From: Naumovozyma dairenensis CBS 421
Lineage: Eukaryota > Ascomycota > Saccharomycetes > Saccharomycetales > Saccharomycetaceae
DNA length: 64,000 nt
Assembly: GCF_000227115.2 (NCBI RefSeq)
Contig: NC_016489.1
Span: 62,001 to 126,000, forward strand
Reading direction: 5' to 3'
Part shown: positions 49,667-60,120 of the stretch, one piece after another
Numbering within the stretch: the stretch's first letter is position 1
How the letters are laid out: each line of letters begins with the position of its first letter
Notes under the pieces: generated by a model
The model's input: the letters and a program-made list of their open reading frames with translations, nothing else
Told to the model about the DNA's origin: nothing
Database searches by the model: none
Position numbers and translations under genes: made by a program

Positions 49667-50773
49667 ATGACTGAATCACAATCTCCAGATATTGGAAATG
49701 AACCTTCAACACAGTCACAAGGTAGTTTGCGCACTATAATGCAATCAAAAAAGATAGCCCAAGAGGAGAGAGAATTGATTCTTACCGCAAACGATTTACT
49801 TGATTCTTTAGAGCATTCACATAGAACTGACCTAACTCTACATCTTTATTCATCTTTCCTTCTGAAACGGTTACTAACTAAAGCAAACCAAAAGAAATAT
49901 CCGTATGAGACGGAGCAATTCATAAAGACTCAAATCAAAGATAATTGGGTTAGTTGGCCCAACGCAAATACTGTGATTGATCCACAATCAGATAAATTAT
50001 ATGAAGATGGTATAGAAGAACACACAAATTTACAACCTGGAGAAGTTTCTCATCAAGCTTTGTTGCATTCCTCGAATGCATTGAAGTCTGAATTGAATGC
50101 AACTTGGGAACAATGCTTGAGCAAATCTGCGAAAGTATCAGGCGCCATTTTGGATGTCGATAAATTGAATATACCTAATCACATTTCTAATAGGATTATA
50201 GATAAATTGGATGATTTATTTATGAATTTGCACGATAATGTTGCAATTAAAAATAAATTACAAGTGAAACCAAATAAACATTCGGAAAATCATGAAATAC
50301 TAATATCGCAGACTGAATCACTAAGGAAAAAACCGGTGAAAGCCAATACCAGGATAAGGTTAGATTATCTTGATGTAATTTCTACTGCGTCTTCCATGGG
50401 AGAAGATATGAAAGATATTTACATGAAATCTTTGAAATTGTATAATGATATTCCAAATTCCTTTGATAAATCCAAATTTAAAATACCAAAACATGTCTTA
50501 AAGAAATATAAGCTGAAGAAGAATTCTGCATCAGACGACTCTAATGTTAAAAAAATACTGAAAAAATCTAACAGAAATTTTGTAACTATTAAGAAATTAT
50601 TGAAAGATAAAAGACTGAATGCCACAGATAAATTAAAATTCAAAGTAGAAAACGACCAATACCTAGAGCAAATGGACAACTTGAAAACTTTTTTACAAAT
50701 CCAAAGAAATCAATCTAAAGCTGAGGGTGATACCTACGACGTAGAAGATTGCCTGGTTCGCTTAAGACGCTAG
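49667..50773 (+). CDS. RRN9: Pol I upstream activating factor subunit Rrn9
   Basis: Subunit of UAF, which binds the upstream element of the rDNA promoter. 368 residues (365 in yeast). The conserved Rrn9 domain is near the N-terminus (DLTLHLYSSFLLKRLL, KDNWVSWPNANTVIDP); the rest is Lys-rich and helical. The interval before it includes TGAAAAATTTCA (about 49566), an RRPE-like element fitting a ribosome-production gene. Call supported by sequence block and synteny. Confidence 0.9.
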   Translation: MTESQSPDIGNEPSTQSQGSLRTIMQSKKIAQEERELILTANDLLDSLEHSHRTDLTLHLYSSFLLKRLLTKANQKKYPYETEQFIKTQIKDNWVSWPNANTVIDPQSDKLYEDGIEEHTNLQPGEVSHQALLHSSNALKSELNATWEQCLSKSAKVSGAILDVDKLNIPNHISNRIIDKLDDLFMNLHDNVAIKNKLQVKPNKHSENHEILISQTESLRKKPVKANTRIRLDYLDVISTASSMGEDMKDIYMKSLKLYNDIPNSFDKSKFKIPKHVLKKYKLKKNSASDDSNVKKILKKSNRNFVTIKKLLKDKRLNATDKLKFKVENDQYLEQMDNLKTFLQIQRNQSKAEGDTYDVEDCLVRLRR

Positions 50774-51033
50774 CATCATTTTTTAAAGCATCACCATCAT
50801 TTTATAGACTGTTGGGACCTCATCCGCAGCATATTAGTGGCCTCTCACAATGCCTGACACTATCTATGTTTTAGCGCCTTCCTGCCTGCCTTTTATTCCT
50901 AATATTGAACAACCGAAATACAATTTATAGATGGACAGTTATAGGAATCACCCCATGCAGGAAGTATTTTGTCCTAACGTTAGTTATGTAATAATAAATA
51001 ATAATGCATGTAAAATGATTAATATTTTTTTTA

Positions 51034-51654
51034 TTAATTAATCAATAATTTTTCGTCTTTCTTCGAGCGCTTCTTTTCCTTTTTTCCCTTTTTATTCTTC
51101 TTTTTTTCGTGCTTCTTTTCCTTCTTATCCTTTTTAGCTCTCTTTTCCTTCTTAGCCTTCTGTTTATCCTTTTTCTTGTCTTTCTTCTTACTCTTTTTTA
51201 TTTTCTTAGTTCGTTTTGCCAATTTATCATCATAATCATCGTCATCTCTTTTCCTCTTTTTATCACTTTTCTTCTTAGAAGAGGACATATCTGAAACTAT
51301 CATTTGCGTTGCTTCTTCACCAAGATCATTATCAATGGTACCTTTCAATCCAACTCCTCTAACAAACCTTCTATATAATGGTGATGATTGCTTAGAGATA
51401 GCTGTCGCAACAACTTTCTCTTTCTGGTTAAATGTAATACCTTCCTTCTTACCACCATTAGACACGTCTAAATTTTTTAAATGTCCATCAAACAATCGTT
51501 CCCACCATGCTTCACTGTCATCGTTACCAGGTGCACAACCAAGACCCTTTGTATCTTTCTTATATTTCACCAGTATCGGTTTCTTTAAACCACCTTTCCT
51601 AAGAGCTTCACCTTCTATCCATCCGTAAGATTTTAAATAATCCTTCCCATTCAT
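51034..51654 (-). CDS. TMA23: Tma23-like G-patch nucleolar protein
   Basis: Ribosome-biogenesis factor of the nucleolus. 206 residues (211 in yeast). The N-terminal G-patch-like start MNGKDYLKSYGWIEGEALRK and KDTKGLGCAPGNDDSEAWWE are diagnostic; the C-terminal 80 residues are almost all Lys with Asp/Glu. Convergent with RRN9. PAC and RRPE boxes upstream agree with ribosome-biogenesis regulation. Confidence 0.92.
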   Translation of the reverse strand: MNGKDYLKSYGWIEGEALRKGGLKKPILVKYKKDTKGLGCAPGNDDSEAWWERLFDGHLKNLDVSNGGKKEGITFNQKEKVVATAISKQSSPLYRRFVRGVGLKGTIDNDLGEEATQMIVSDMSSSKKKSDKKRKRDDDDYDDKLAKRTKKIKKSKKKDKKKDKQKAKKEKRAKKDKKEKKHEKKKNKKGKKEKKRSKKDEKLLIN

Positions 51655-52004
51655 AATGCAGTTTATATATACCTGTCCTATACGAAACCGCTTGAACTTG
51701 ACTGACCAACTTAATCTTCTTTTGTACTTCTTCCTGTTCCAGTTTAATTGTCTAGTTATTTAAATCTTCCTTCAAAAGTTTTTCAGCTCATCGCAGAATT
51801 TTTCACAATTTCCATAATTATTAATTTTTAAAGAAATTACAAAAAGAATGTTATATGTATGTAGACTACGAAGAAGAGTCTTCTAAGGACGTCAAAAACT
51901 TTGCTAAAATGGTCCATTTTGCCAAGAAAGCACACTAATACCCTAGAAGATAATTAGTCCTGTTAGCAAATAACATTTCGATTGGTCGTTTTTCCCTTAT
52001 TACC
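51655..52004. other. TMA23-PRP24 divergent promoter region
   Basis: 350 bp between two divergently transcribed genes, with the PAC and RRPE elements at 51785-51805. Nothing else recognised. Confidence 0.5.
51785..51805 (-). promoter_or_regulatory. PAC and RRPE elements of TMA23
   Basis: GCGATGAGCT on the minus strand (51785-51794) is the PAC box bound by Dot6/Tod6, and TGAAAAATT (51797-51805) is RRPE-like (Stb3). They lie 131-151 bp upstream of the TMA23 ATG, the classic arrangement for ribosome-biogenesis genes. Confidence 0.75.
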
Positions 52005-53363
52005 ATGTCTAATCCAAGGAAAAGGTCTGTAGAAGAAGAGGAGAATTCAATCCCACAAGGCATATCAAAACCCAAAAAACAAAATGACACCGAGACTAAG
52101 AATAGAGAATTAACTACTGTCCTAGTGAAAAATCTTCCCAAAAGCGCAAATCAAACGAAAATGCATAAATTTTTCCAAGATTGTGGTATTATCAACCACA
52201 TTGACATTGTGGATTCTAATGATAAGAAAAGTAGATTAGCTCGACTAGAATTCTCAACTTTCTTGGAAGCATCAAGTGCATTGACTAAAACTTTTAAGAA
52301 AGTTGGTCCTAATAATATCATTGAAGTCACTTCGCTACATGGTTGTACTATTTGGATGACTAATTTCCCACCTTCATTTGAGGCAAAAAATATACGACAA
52401 TTGATTCAGGATGAAACTGGAATGATTGTTGTAAGTATCAGATTACCATCTCTTAAGTATAATTCTAATAGAAGGTTTGCTTATATAGATTTATGTTCTA
52501 AAGAAGATGCTCAATCAGTGATACAGAACTTAAATAATATGGATCTTAATGGTTATAAACTCGTAGTGAAAATATCTAATCCATCAGATAGATCCAAAAG
52601 AACGGATTTGTCTACGATAGAAAGACGTGAAATAATAATACGAAATTTAAATCCTATGACTTTAACTGAAGAGAAATTAAGGAATCATTTTGGAGAATGC
52701 GGAGAAATTGAGAGAATAACGATTCCGCATAGGCAACGGGAGAATGTTGAGAGTTTCCATAACGGATGTGCTTTTATTGTTTTCAGTACTGCAACACAAG
52801 CAAATAATGCCTTGGAATTGAACAAATCAGAATTTCTGGGCCGTGAAATATCTGTGGGATTAGCAGATAAAAAGCCATATTTGGAAAGAAAAGAAGTTAA
52901 ACGTTTGTTACATTCTAAAAACACAAAAGAACTGGCAAGAATAATTTCTCTATATCCACTTTCTGATCGTGTCACTAAATCTAACATAAAATCGTTCTTA
53001 CATGAAACTTTCCCTAATCGTTCAGTAGGAGATGAAATGGAAGATATATACCTTGTTTCAGATAAAAATGGAGCCTTCATAATTTTGAAAGATGAAAAAT
53101 TAGCTGGTATATATTTAATGGGGCTCAATATGAAGATGTTCCACAATAAAGTTATACATTGTGGAACAGTAAATGACCTAAAAGGGAATGCGAATGGAAT
53201 CCATCTTGATAAGAAACAGAATAATAATAATAATAATAAAATAAATACCATTGAAAAGAAGCCTAGTAAAGATATTTTGAAAGCTCCTGCCGGTTTGGAA
53301 AAGGAACAAAGCCAGAAAAAGTTATCTAACGATGATTTCCGTAGGATGTTCCTGGGTAAATAG
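52005..53363 (+). CDS. PRP24: U6 snRNP recycling factor Prp24
   Basis: Anneals U6 to U4 snRNA. 452 residues (444 in yeast). RRM folds at about 35-110 (TTVLVKNLPKSA), 115-190 (GCTIWMTNFPPS), 205-285 (REIIIRNLNPMT) and a degenerate fourth at 295-390. The C-terminal SNDDFRRMFLGK is the conserved motif that contacts the Lsm ring. An (Asn)n run precedes it. Divergent from TMA23. Confidence 0.95.
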   Translation: MSNPRKRSVEEEENSIPQGISKPKKQNDTETKNRELTTVLVKNLPKSANQTKMHKFFQDCGIINHIDIVDSNDKKSRLARLEFSTFLEASSALTKTFKKVGPNNIIEVTSLHGCTIWMTNFPPSFEAKNIRQLIQDETGMIVVSIRLPSLKYNSNRRFAYIDLCSKEDAQSVIQNLNNMDLNGYKLVVKISNPSDRSKRTDLSTIERREIIIRNLNPMTLTEEKLRNHFGECGEIERITIPHRQRENVESFHNGCAFIVFSTATQANNALELNKSEFLGREISVGLADKKPYLERKEVKRLLHSKNTKELARIISLYPLSDRVTKSNIKSFLHETFPNRSVGDEMEDIYLVSDKNGAFIILKDEKLAGIYLMGLNMKMFHNKVIHCGTVNDLKGNANGIHLDKKQNNNNNNKINTIEKKPSKDILKAPAGLEKEQSQKKLSNDDFRRMFLGK

Positions 53364-53756
53364 GTCTTTCATTTCCTCTTCCCGACTTTAGCCATGGTTA
53401 TCTTATACGGACTCTGCCTGCACTGTATGACCTAAGTAAATGATATTAACTTTTGCTAATTGCTTAGTATTTATGGACTCAATTTACCATATGCCCTGGT
53501 ACATAGAGGAGGATAAAGCGATAGTTTATGACCTTCAGGAAGTCCTCTTTATTATTTTAAGTATTACACTAACGAGTATAGTTTATAGATAGATCCTATA
53601 GCTACTGTTGGTGATGTAACAATCTATATATGATCACTCTGTGACATCTTCAGTTTGAGTATCTTAAATAGAACCCTTAGGTTGAAATTAAGATATGTAC
53701 AGCAATATTGACAAGTTGAAAATAAATAATAACAGGAAAACATCATCATGCAAGTA
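53364..53756. other. PRP24-PPA2 convergent intergenic region
   Basis: 393 bp with both 3' ends; holds the PPA2-sense Puf3-type motif at 53694-53701. No gene seen. Confidence 0.5.
53694..53701 (-). promoter_or_regulatory. Puf3-type 3' UTR motif of PPA2
   Basis: TGTACATA on the minus strand, 56 nt after the PPA2 stop. It fits UGUANAUA but has G instead of the favoured C at -2, so it is weaker than those of DSS1 and AEP2. Confidence 0.35.
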
Positions 53757-54647
53757 TTACTCGACGTAGTACCATTTATCTAAGTCTTTAGGAATATCTG
53801 ATTCTGGTTCTTCATTGTCACTCATAGTTACATTGTTTCCAGCACGTTGAACTTGGGGTAACTTACCAATCTTTGATCCATCTAATCCTCCAGAAATCAA
53901 TCCTTTCCATGTATTATGACATTCTTCTATCACTTTTATTGTCTCTGTGACATCCTTATATTCCCCATTGAATGCAAATTCATTCTTTAGTTTATTCATA
54001 GGAACCTTGTAATCTCTAAACCAATTTCTAGTTGCCGTGAGAAGTCCAGGAAAATGTTTCTCAACATCATGTATATTATTAACGCTAGACGCCAAAGGAT
54101 CTTTCACGTTTATCACGATAACTTTCCAATCTAATTCACCATCATCAATCAATGCAATGGAACCTAAAATTTTGACTGTCTTAATTTCTCCAGTGGTGAA
54201 CACAGAAGACCCGATTTCACAACAATCTAAGGGATCATTATCACCCACCAAAGCCCTCCCCTCGCCTATTTCATGGTTTACAGTAGGGTCCTCCCAAGTC
54301 TGAGGGATGGCACCGTAATTATGTATATATCCATAAAATGGGAAGATATTATTAACAAATCTTACTTTCCCCTTCTTAACATCCTGAGTAATAGGATTAA
54401 ATGGTAAATCCTTAGAAATCTCGAACTTGGCATGTGTCCATCTTGGTATCTCAACCACCATGTTAACAGTTCTATTTAAATGATTCAATTCCATGGGAAT
54501 ATCATGGAAATAAGAACCAATCTCACCATTATCTAGCTTCAAATATTGTCGATAATTTTGACTATATTTACTTCCTTGTTTCACTGCAGAATAAGACCTT
54601 CTACGTAAAATTGTCGTCAAACTTCGTAATCGTCTAATTGCTATCAT
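53757..54647 (-). CDS. PPA2: mitochondrial inorganic pyrophosphatase
   Basis: Hydrolyses pyrophosphate in the mitochondrial matrix. 296 residues from the first ATG (310 in yeast); the frame is open for five more codons upstream but without an ATG. The N-terminus MIAIRRLRSLTTILRRRSYS is a clear mitochondrial presequence. Family I pyrophosphatase motifs follow: EIPRWTHAKFEIS, GYIHNYGAIPQTWEDP, and the metal-binding GDNDPLDCCEIG and DDGELDWKVI. Shares a 259 bp divergent promoter with SEC17. Confidence 0.95.
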   Translation of the reverse strand: MIAIRRLRSLTTILRRRSYSAVKQGSKYSQNYRQYLKLDNGEIGSYFHDIPMELNHLNRTVNMVVEIPRWTHAKFEISKDLPFNPITQDVKKGKVRFVNNIFPFYGYIHNYGAIPQTWEDPTVNHEIGEGRALVGDNDPLDCCEIGSSVFTTGEIKTVKILGSIALIDDGELDWKVIVINVKDPLASSVNNIHDVEKHFPGLLTATRNWFRDYKVPMNKLKNEFAFNGEYKDVTETIKVIEECHNTWKGLISGGLDGSKIGKLPQVQRAGNNVTMSDNEEPESDIPKDLDKWYYVE

Positions 54648-54906
54648 ATCAGATGTTGACAATAGTCCTAATTTTACCTATTTTTTAATTCCTTTTCGGT
54701 CTCCTGAAATCTGAACATGTCCTATCTTATCTTATATTTGCAAGACCTTTAAAGGATATTTATCTATTCTTTGTTCTCTCCGTCATACAAAACAAGAACG
54801 TACATAATCCAAGTCATCCACTACTACAAAAAGATAAATGAGAAGGCAAGATAACATACTATCCAGGAATAAAGGAACCATTCTACTAGTACTACATTAG
54901 TATAAT

Positions 54907-55898
54907 ATGTCTGATCCAGTAGAGTTATTAAGAAAAGTATGTACAATATCCTGAGTTTATGTTCCAAACAACCAACCAAAAAATATACGCTCAACCCATA
55001 TATACTAACAAGATCATGAATCCACATTTCATTTATCATTCAGGCTGAAGAAAAAGGTGTACCATCCACTGGGTTTTCCAAAATCTTTAGTTTAGGATCC
55101 TCAGATGCATCCAAATACGAGGAAGCATCAGATCTATGTATTCAAGCTGCCAATATCTATAGATTACGCAAAGAACTAAAACTGGCAGGTGATTCATTCA
55201 CTAAAGCAGCTGATTTCCAATTGAAAGCAGGAAATGAAGACGATGCTTCAAATATTTTTATCGATTCTTATAAATGTTACAAGAGTTCTGGTAATTCAAC
55301 CGATGCTGTCAATTCATTAAATATGGCCATTGATCTTTTCACTAAGAAGGGACAATTTAGAAGAGCAGCTAATTTTAAATTTGAATTAGGTGAAATTTTG
55401 GAAAATGATTTAAATGATTACGTTAATGCTGTATCTGCTTATGAAATTGCTGGGGATTGGTATTCTCAAGACCAATCTGTTGCATTATCTAATAAATGTT
55501 TTATTAAATGCGCTGATTTGAAGGCACTTAATGGTCAATATATTGAAGCAAGTGATATTTATTCTAAATTAATTCAAAATAGTATTGGCAATAGGCTCAG
55601 TCAATGGTCCTTAAAGGAATATTATATGAAAAAGGGACTTTGTCAATTGGCCGCTACAGATAATGTTGCCGCATCAAGAACATTACAAGAAGGACAACAT
55701 GATGATCCAAATTTTGCTGATTCTAGGGAAGCTGCACTATTGAAAACTTTAATAGAATGTGTAGATGATGGTGATTCTGAGAAATTAAGTCAAGCTGTTT
55801 TCGATTTTGATAAATTTGCCAAGTTAGATAAATGGAAGACGACTATTTTGTTAAAAATTAAAGACACGATTTCTCAGGCAGAAGATGATCTTTTGTGA
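54907..55898 (+). CDS. SEC17: alpha-SNAP Sec17, with one intron
   Basis: Recruits the NSF ATPase Sec18 to SNARE complexes for membrane fusion. Exon 1 is 54907-54936 (MSDPVELLRK), exon 2 is 55044-55898, giving 294 residues (292 in yeast). TPR-like helical repeats include RRAANFKFELGEILENDL, QSVALSNKCFIKCADLKAL and NRLSQWSLKEY, and the C-terminal AEDDLL is the Sec18-stimulating end. The intron interrupts the codon series at the same early place as in S. cerevisiae SEC17. That gene lies on chromosome II there, so this gene is out of synteny. Confidence 0.97.
54937..55043 (+). other. SEC17: SEC17 spliceosomal intron
   Basis: 107 nt: donor GTATGT (54937-54942), branch site TACTAAC (55003-55009), acceptor CAG (55041-55043). 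Splicing joins ...RK to AEEKGVPSTGF in frame. Confidence 0.95.
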
Positions 55899-56247
55899 TC
55901 GCATCTGAATAAATTTCTTTAAAGAGAAATATTATGTCATTAAATATATATATACATATATATATATATATGTCTAACTTTATAGTATGTGTACAACTGA
56001 AATACTTGCCGTAAATTTTCTTTTTTCTTTTTCTTTGATTAATGATAATATGTGTTTTTATTAATGACGCTAAAATGTTACATTTTAAATATAAACTACA
56101 AAAAGTATAATGTATATATCTAACTTTTATTTATTAATATTTGACGACTGGATGCTGAATATTTCATCAAATCAATTATGGTATGGAAAATGATTGTGAC
56201 TATGATTGCAGGTGAAATGACTTGTCTATGTTATTTTTCGTTTTTTT
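55899..56247. other. SEC17-RSN1 convergent intergenic region
   Basis: 349 bp with a (TA)n microsatellite at 55945-55971. No gene seen. Confidence 0.4.
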
Positions 56248-59085
56248 TTACCTGAAAATAATTGATTCATCTTCAAAAGTTTCTGTGTCTTTCCCATCTG
56301 TGAATGGATTATCGGAACCTACAGACTCTTCCATCACGTTTTTATTTGTTGGTGGTTTCCCATCAACGACAAGTTTCCCCTTAGGATCTATATGTGCTCC
56401 TTTATCGGATATGTTAATAATACCTTCAAAATCTCTAATAATCGCTTGAGAGAATCCAAATTCATCCTTAGGGATCCATAAAGATGGACACTGTGCGGAA
56501 ACTGCAGGATAATCATAAGCATGAGCAATAATGTTATCATCAGTTACCTCATCAGGATCAATTAATCCATAAATTTCAGGTAATCTTGATTTGACTACTT
56601 TGTATGAACAATAAATATGTGGTAAAAGGAATCTTTTCCAAAATGGGGCGTCTGGTATAGTTGTTGTATCACCATCTGCTAATAATGGTATTTCAGGAAT
56701 ATAATTTACTGTAGTTTTAGTTTCCATAGCTTTTTGATAATCATAATGATATTCTAAAGTATTTTCTGTAATTTGATCAAAGATGGAAGATGATACTTCT
56801 CTATTATTTGTATTATTATTGCTACCTATCCTCAATATAGATTGATGAGATCGTGGTTGGAATTTTTTTATTGGGAATTTTGGCAATTCTTTCACTCCAT
56901 CTAATTTATGGTTACGATTAGGATCATCAATTTTTTTATAAATATTTTTAAAAGATGGAGTATCAGATTTACCATCCAATGGTTTCATTGTATCTACAGG
57001 TAAGACTTGCATAATCCTATCGAATGATTCATTCAATTGAATATGAACAATAACTGTAATTATTAAACAAACCACTTGTAAGACGATAGGACCCCAACCT
57101 TTCCCGACAACGAATAACCCCAGTAAACAAATTTGTCCAATATACAACCCAACCATTGTTTGGAAAAGAGCTCTTGGATAATGCATACCTCTTGAATCTG
57201 GAGATTCTTGAAACACGTAAGTTAAATTATACAAATAAGACACATAAAGAAGGAAAAATCCACAGAATCCAAATAACAGTATTATTGGAGAAATAATTGA
57301 ATAGGAAAATAAAATGACAGCTAAATTGGTATAGACGGGGAAAGTGGTCCCCCATTGCATGGATCCCAAGTTAACGAATCTTGTATGTTTCTTTCTTGGA
57401 GTGTTATCAAGTAAAGTACCTAATAAATAAAACATAATCAATGGACTCAATTGTAATAATGCACCTGATGAAATGGACATACCTTGTAAAATAATATAAG
57501 AAATGTAGAAATTGGAAGCCTTTGGTAAATTAGTAGCCAATAGATTCATTGCTGTAGATGGGTCTTCTACAATTTGTGTGACAGCTGATGTTGCTGCGGA
57601 TGCCAAAGTTGTAACTAAAAACACTTGAATGACTTGAAATGCGAAATATGCTTGTTGTGTGAAATATTCAACTAATTGAGAAGATGGAGAACCTGCTACC
57701 ACAGCCATAGCTCTAATGAAAATGGGTAAAAACATCATTAGTACTGCCAAGGCGATTGTTGGCGCCAACGAGGTCAATAACCCTAATAAGACATCAGGTA
57801 ATTTATAAATAAATCTTAACCAATGTAATTTATTTGTCAAATATGTAATATTTGAAATCATACCAACAAATGCGACAGGGATGGACCATAATAAGACCAA
57901 AGCGATGATTGCCAAGACAGCACCGTGAGTTCTAATTAATCTTTCCCACCAAAGCATTCTTAAATTAAACCAAACGAGATCCTTTGGTTCCAATCCAATA
58001 TATGCAGGACTCATAAATACAGGAGCATGATATGTGGATACTTGTAATGCGACTTGAGCTTGATATTGAGATTCGAATTCTACAAAGACAGAATTGAATG
58101 GATCAGCGTTAATATGATTTTCTTGCATTTCTTCAATTTCCTTATTTAAAACGGGTAATTGTTCCTTGATATAATCTATGGTATCGAGTTTCTTTTTCCA
58201 AAATCTTTTCCTAAATTTTGGTCGTTTCTTATATGGGATATAATCTTCAACATTATCTGATATTACCAAATCAGTGTTTTTCTTTTGTTGTTTACGAATT
58301 TTCTTCAATATTGATTTCAAGTATGAATTCAATGCATTTTCCAATTGCATAGCCATGGATGCCCTTTCATCGACTTTAACACCAATGTTAGTAGCACCTC
58401 TAGCTATCCAAACTCTTTTAACACCATCGAATAATTTTGAAAATTCCTCTTCACTCAAGTATTGTTTGGGTACAGTTTGGAAAAGTACAGTTCTTGAAGA
58501 TAATTTTTTTGCATATCTTGGTGATGCTAAAACGGCTTGCTTCATTGATGTATAAAAATACAATTCTCTATAAATGACGTAAACGAACCCCCAAAAGAAT
58601 ATCCATCCGATGAAGATATGAGCGTAATATCTTTTTTCATTTTTAATATTTTGATAAGCCAATTGATTCAACCCTGTTTGATGCATCCCATTACTTGCGT
58701 TTACTGGTAATAATATGGGGAAAATATAAGCCATTGATACGAGACAATAAGCTGATATTATGAAAAGGTAACGAAGGAAGAAATAACCGTCTAGACCAGC
58801 CTGTTGTATTATGAAATTGTCAGATTTTTTCAAAAGTGGGATGAACCATTGCCATAGACCTTTCGGTAATGGATCTGGTCTTTTTTCATCGTTTATTAGA
58901 TTGAATGAAGATTTTGGCTCATAAATTCTTTTCAATTTTATTCTTAATAGAAGGAAAGCTGAAAGGAATGCAGCAAAGACGATACCATTTGATATTAAAG
59001 CTGTAAGGACTTGTTGAGTGGAAGTGCTTGTAGTAGAATTAGAGCTACTGCTTGATGTAGAATTCGTAGTGTTTGAAGAATTCAT
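56248..59085 (-). CDS. RSN1: Rsn1/Csc1-type (TMEM63/OSCA) membrane channel-like protein
   Basis: Plasma-membrane protein of the calcium-permeable stress-gated channel family; S. cerevisiae Rsn1 was found as a suppressor of salt sensitivity in sro7 mutants. 945 residues (953 in yeast). An N-terminal Ser/Thr/Asn-rich lumenal tail precedes helix 1 (VFAAFLSAFLLLRI). Two more helices (about 105-180), a cytosolic RRM-like region (about 200-365) and the seven-helix core (about 390-690) follow, then a cytosolic tail of about 230 residues. Family is clear; the paralogue name follows synteny with PPA2 and YMR265C. Confidence 0.93.
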   Translation of the reverse strand: MNSSNTTNSTSSSSSNSTTSTSTQQVLTALISNGIVFAAFLSAFLLLRIKLKRIYEPKSSFNLINDEKRPDPLPKGLWQWFIPLLKKSDNFIIQQAGLDGYFFLRYLFIISAYCLVSMAYIFPILLPVNASNGMHQTGLNQLAYQNIKNEKRYYAHIFIGWIFFWGFVYVIYRELYFYTSMKQAVLASPRYAKKLSSRTVLFQTVPKQYLSEEEFSKLFDGVKRVWIARGATNIGVKVDERASMAMQLENALNSYLKSILKKIRKQQKKNTDLVISDNVEDYIPYKKRPKFRKRFWKKKLDTIDYIKEQLPVLNKEIEEMQENHINADPFNSVFVEFESQYQAQVALQVSTYHAPVFMSPAYIGLEPKDLVWFNLRMLWWERLIRTHGAVLAIIALVLLWSIPVAFVGMISNITYLTNKLHWLRFIYKLPDVLLGLLTSLAPTIALAVLMMFLPIFIRAMAVVAGSPSSQLVEYFTQQAYFAFQVIQVFLVTTLASAATSAVTQIVEDPSTAMNLLATNLPKASNFYISYIILQGMSISSGALLQLSPLIMFYLLGTLLDNTPRKKHTRFVNLGSMQWGTTFPVYTNLAVILFSYSIISPIILLFGFCGFFLLYVSYLYNLTYVFQESPDSRGMHYPRALFQTMVGLYIGQICLLGLFVVGKGWGPIVLQVVCLIITVIVHIQLNESFDRIMQVLPVDTMKPLDGKSDTPSFKNIYKKIDDPNRNHKLDGVKELPKFPIKKFQPRSHQSILRIGSNNNTNNREVSSSIFDQITENTLEYHYDYQKAMETKTTVNYIPEIPLLADGDTTTIPDAPFWKRFLLPHIYCSYKVVKSRLPEIYGLIDPDEVTDDNIIAHAYDYPAVSAQCPSLWIPKDEFGFSQAIIRDFEGIINISDKGAHIDPKGKLVVDGKPPTNKNVMEESVGSDNPFTDGKDTETFEDESIIFR

Positions 59086-60120
59086 AAAAGAATTGAATGT
59101 GCTCTGTTTATATAGGTTGTATCAAAATAAATTAACGTATGAATGAATGAATGAATGGATTGAAAGACTTGTTTTTGTGTGTATATCTAAACTTTAAAGT
59201 TTTTTTAGGCGCTTCTTCTTTAAAATAGACTTTTTTTATTGTATTGTTTCAACGTTCTTTCCCTTTGTTATTTGTATTGTTTTCTCTTTCAAATGTGATT
59301 GCAATTGACAAAGGAAAGACTCAGTGAACTCAATGAGAAAAGAAGAAGGACAAAGTGGTGAATGAATGAATGATAACTGATCATGCCAAGAAGCATTAAT
59401 AAGAGTACGTATCCAAGGAGAGGCTTTACCGATGCTTTCCTTGCTTTATTGATACATTGATTGATTGACAAATTTTGACCAGCATACATATCTTACGTAC
59501 TACGATGATATCTGTGGCATACATGCAAGGTTAATATTATACGTACTACTACTACTACTACTACTACGTACTGCAACTACTATACTGCGGCGGCGTCTAG
59601 TTTATGTAGTTTGATATTTTATTATTTTTCACTTTTTTTTCACTTTTTTCACCTCGAGGGAATGCTTCGAGAATTCTCCTTCAACACGTCCTTCTTTTTT
59701 GTCAAAATTGAGGGGCTGTTTTGTTTGTTTTCTCGATGGAATACCAGTGCAAGCACATACGTACGTACTTTAATGCAAGGGGGGGAAAACGGTAAATGAA
59801 AACGTGTCTGATGGGACCCTAAGGGTTCAGACAAGAAGTTTCCCCCTGCGTGCCCTCCCCTTGCTACTCAGGGCTAGGAATATCTTCAAGACAGTACACG
59901 GATACAAAACTAATGTAGTATCCATGAGGGCTCTTACGGATGAATCATCATTTTAGATTAATGTAACATGTATGTACGTATGAAATAATAATAAGAGATG
60001 AGATAAAACTGAAGGTAGAAGATGACGATGAAGATTAGTCTAGTGAAAAAGAAAGGAATCAAAAATATGTATAAAAGGGAAGAGTCTCATTGTTATGGAA
60101 AACGATAAGTGTGAACGATT
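59086..60120. other. RSN1 to YMR265C-homologue divergent region
   Basis: 1.03 kb promoter region. AATG tetramer repeats lie at 59140-59157 and a (TAC)8 microsatellite at 59544-59567. Short frames around 59600-59830 lack any recognised homology. No RNA gene seen. Confidence 0.45.

Noticed and set aside
59544..59567. (TAC)8 run as part of a coding gene
   Set aside because: No supported reading frame around it; treated as a promoter microsatellite.
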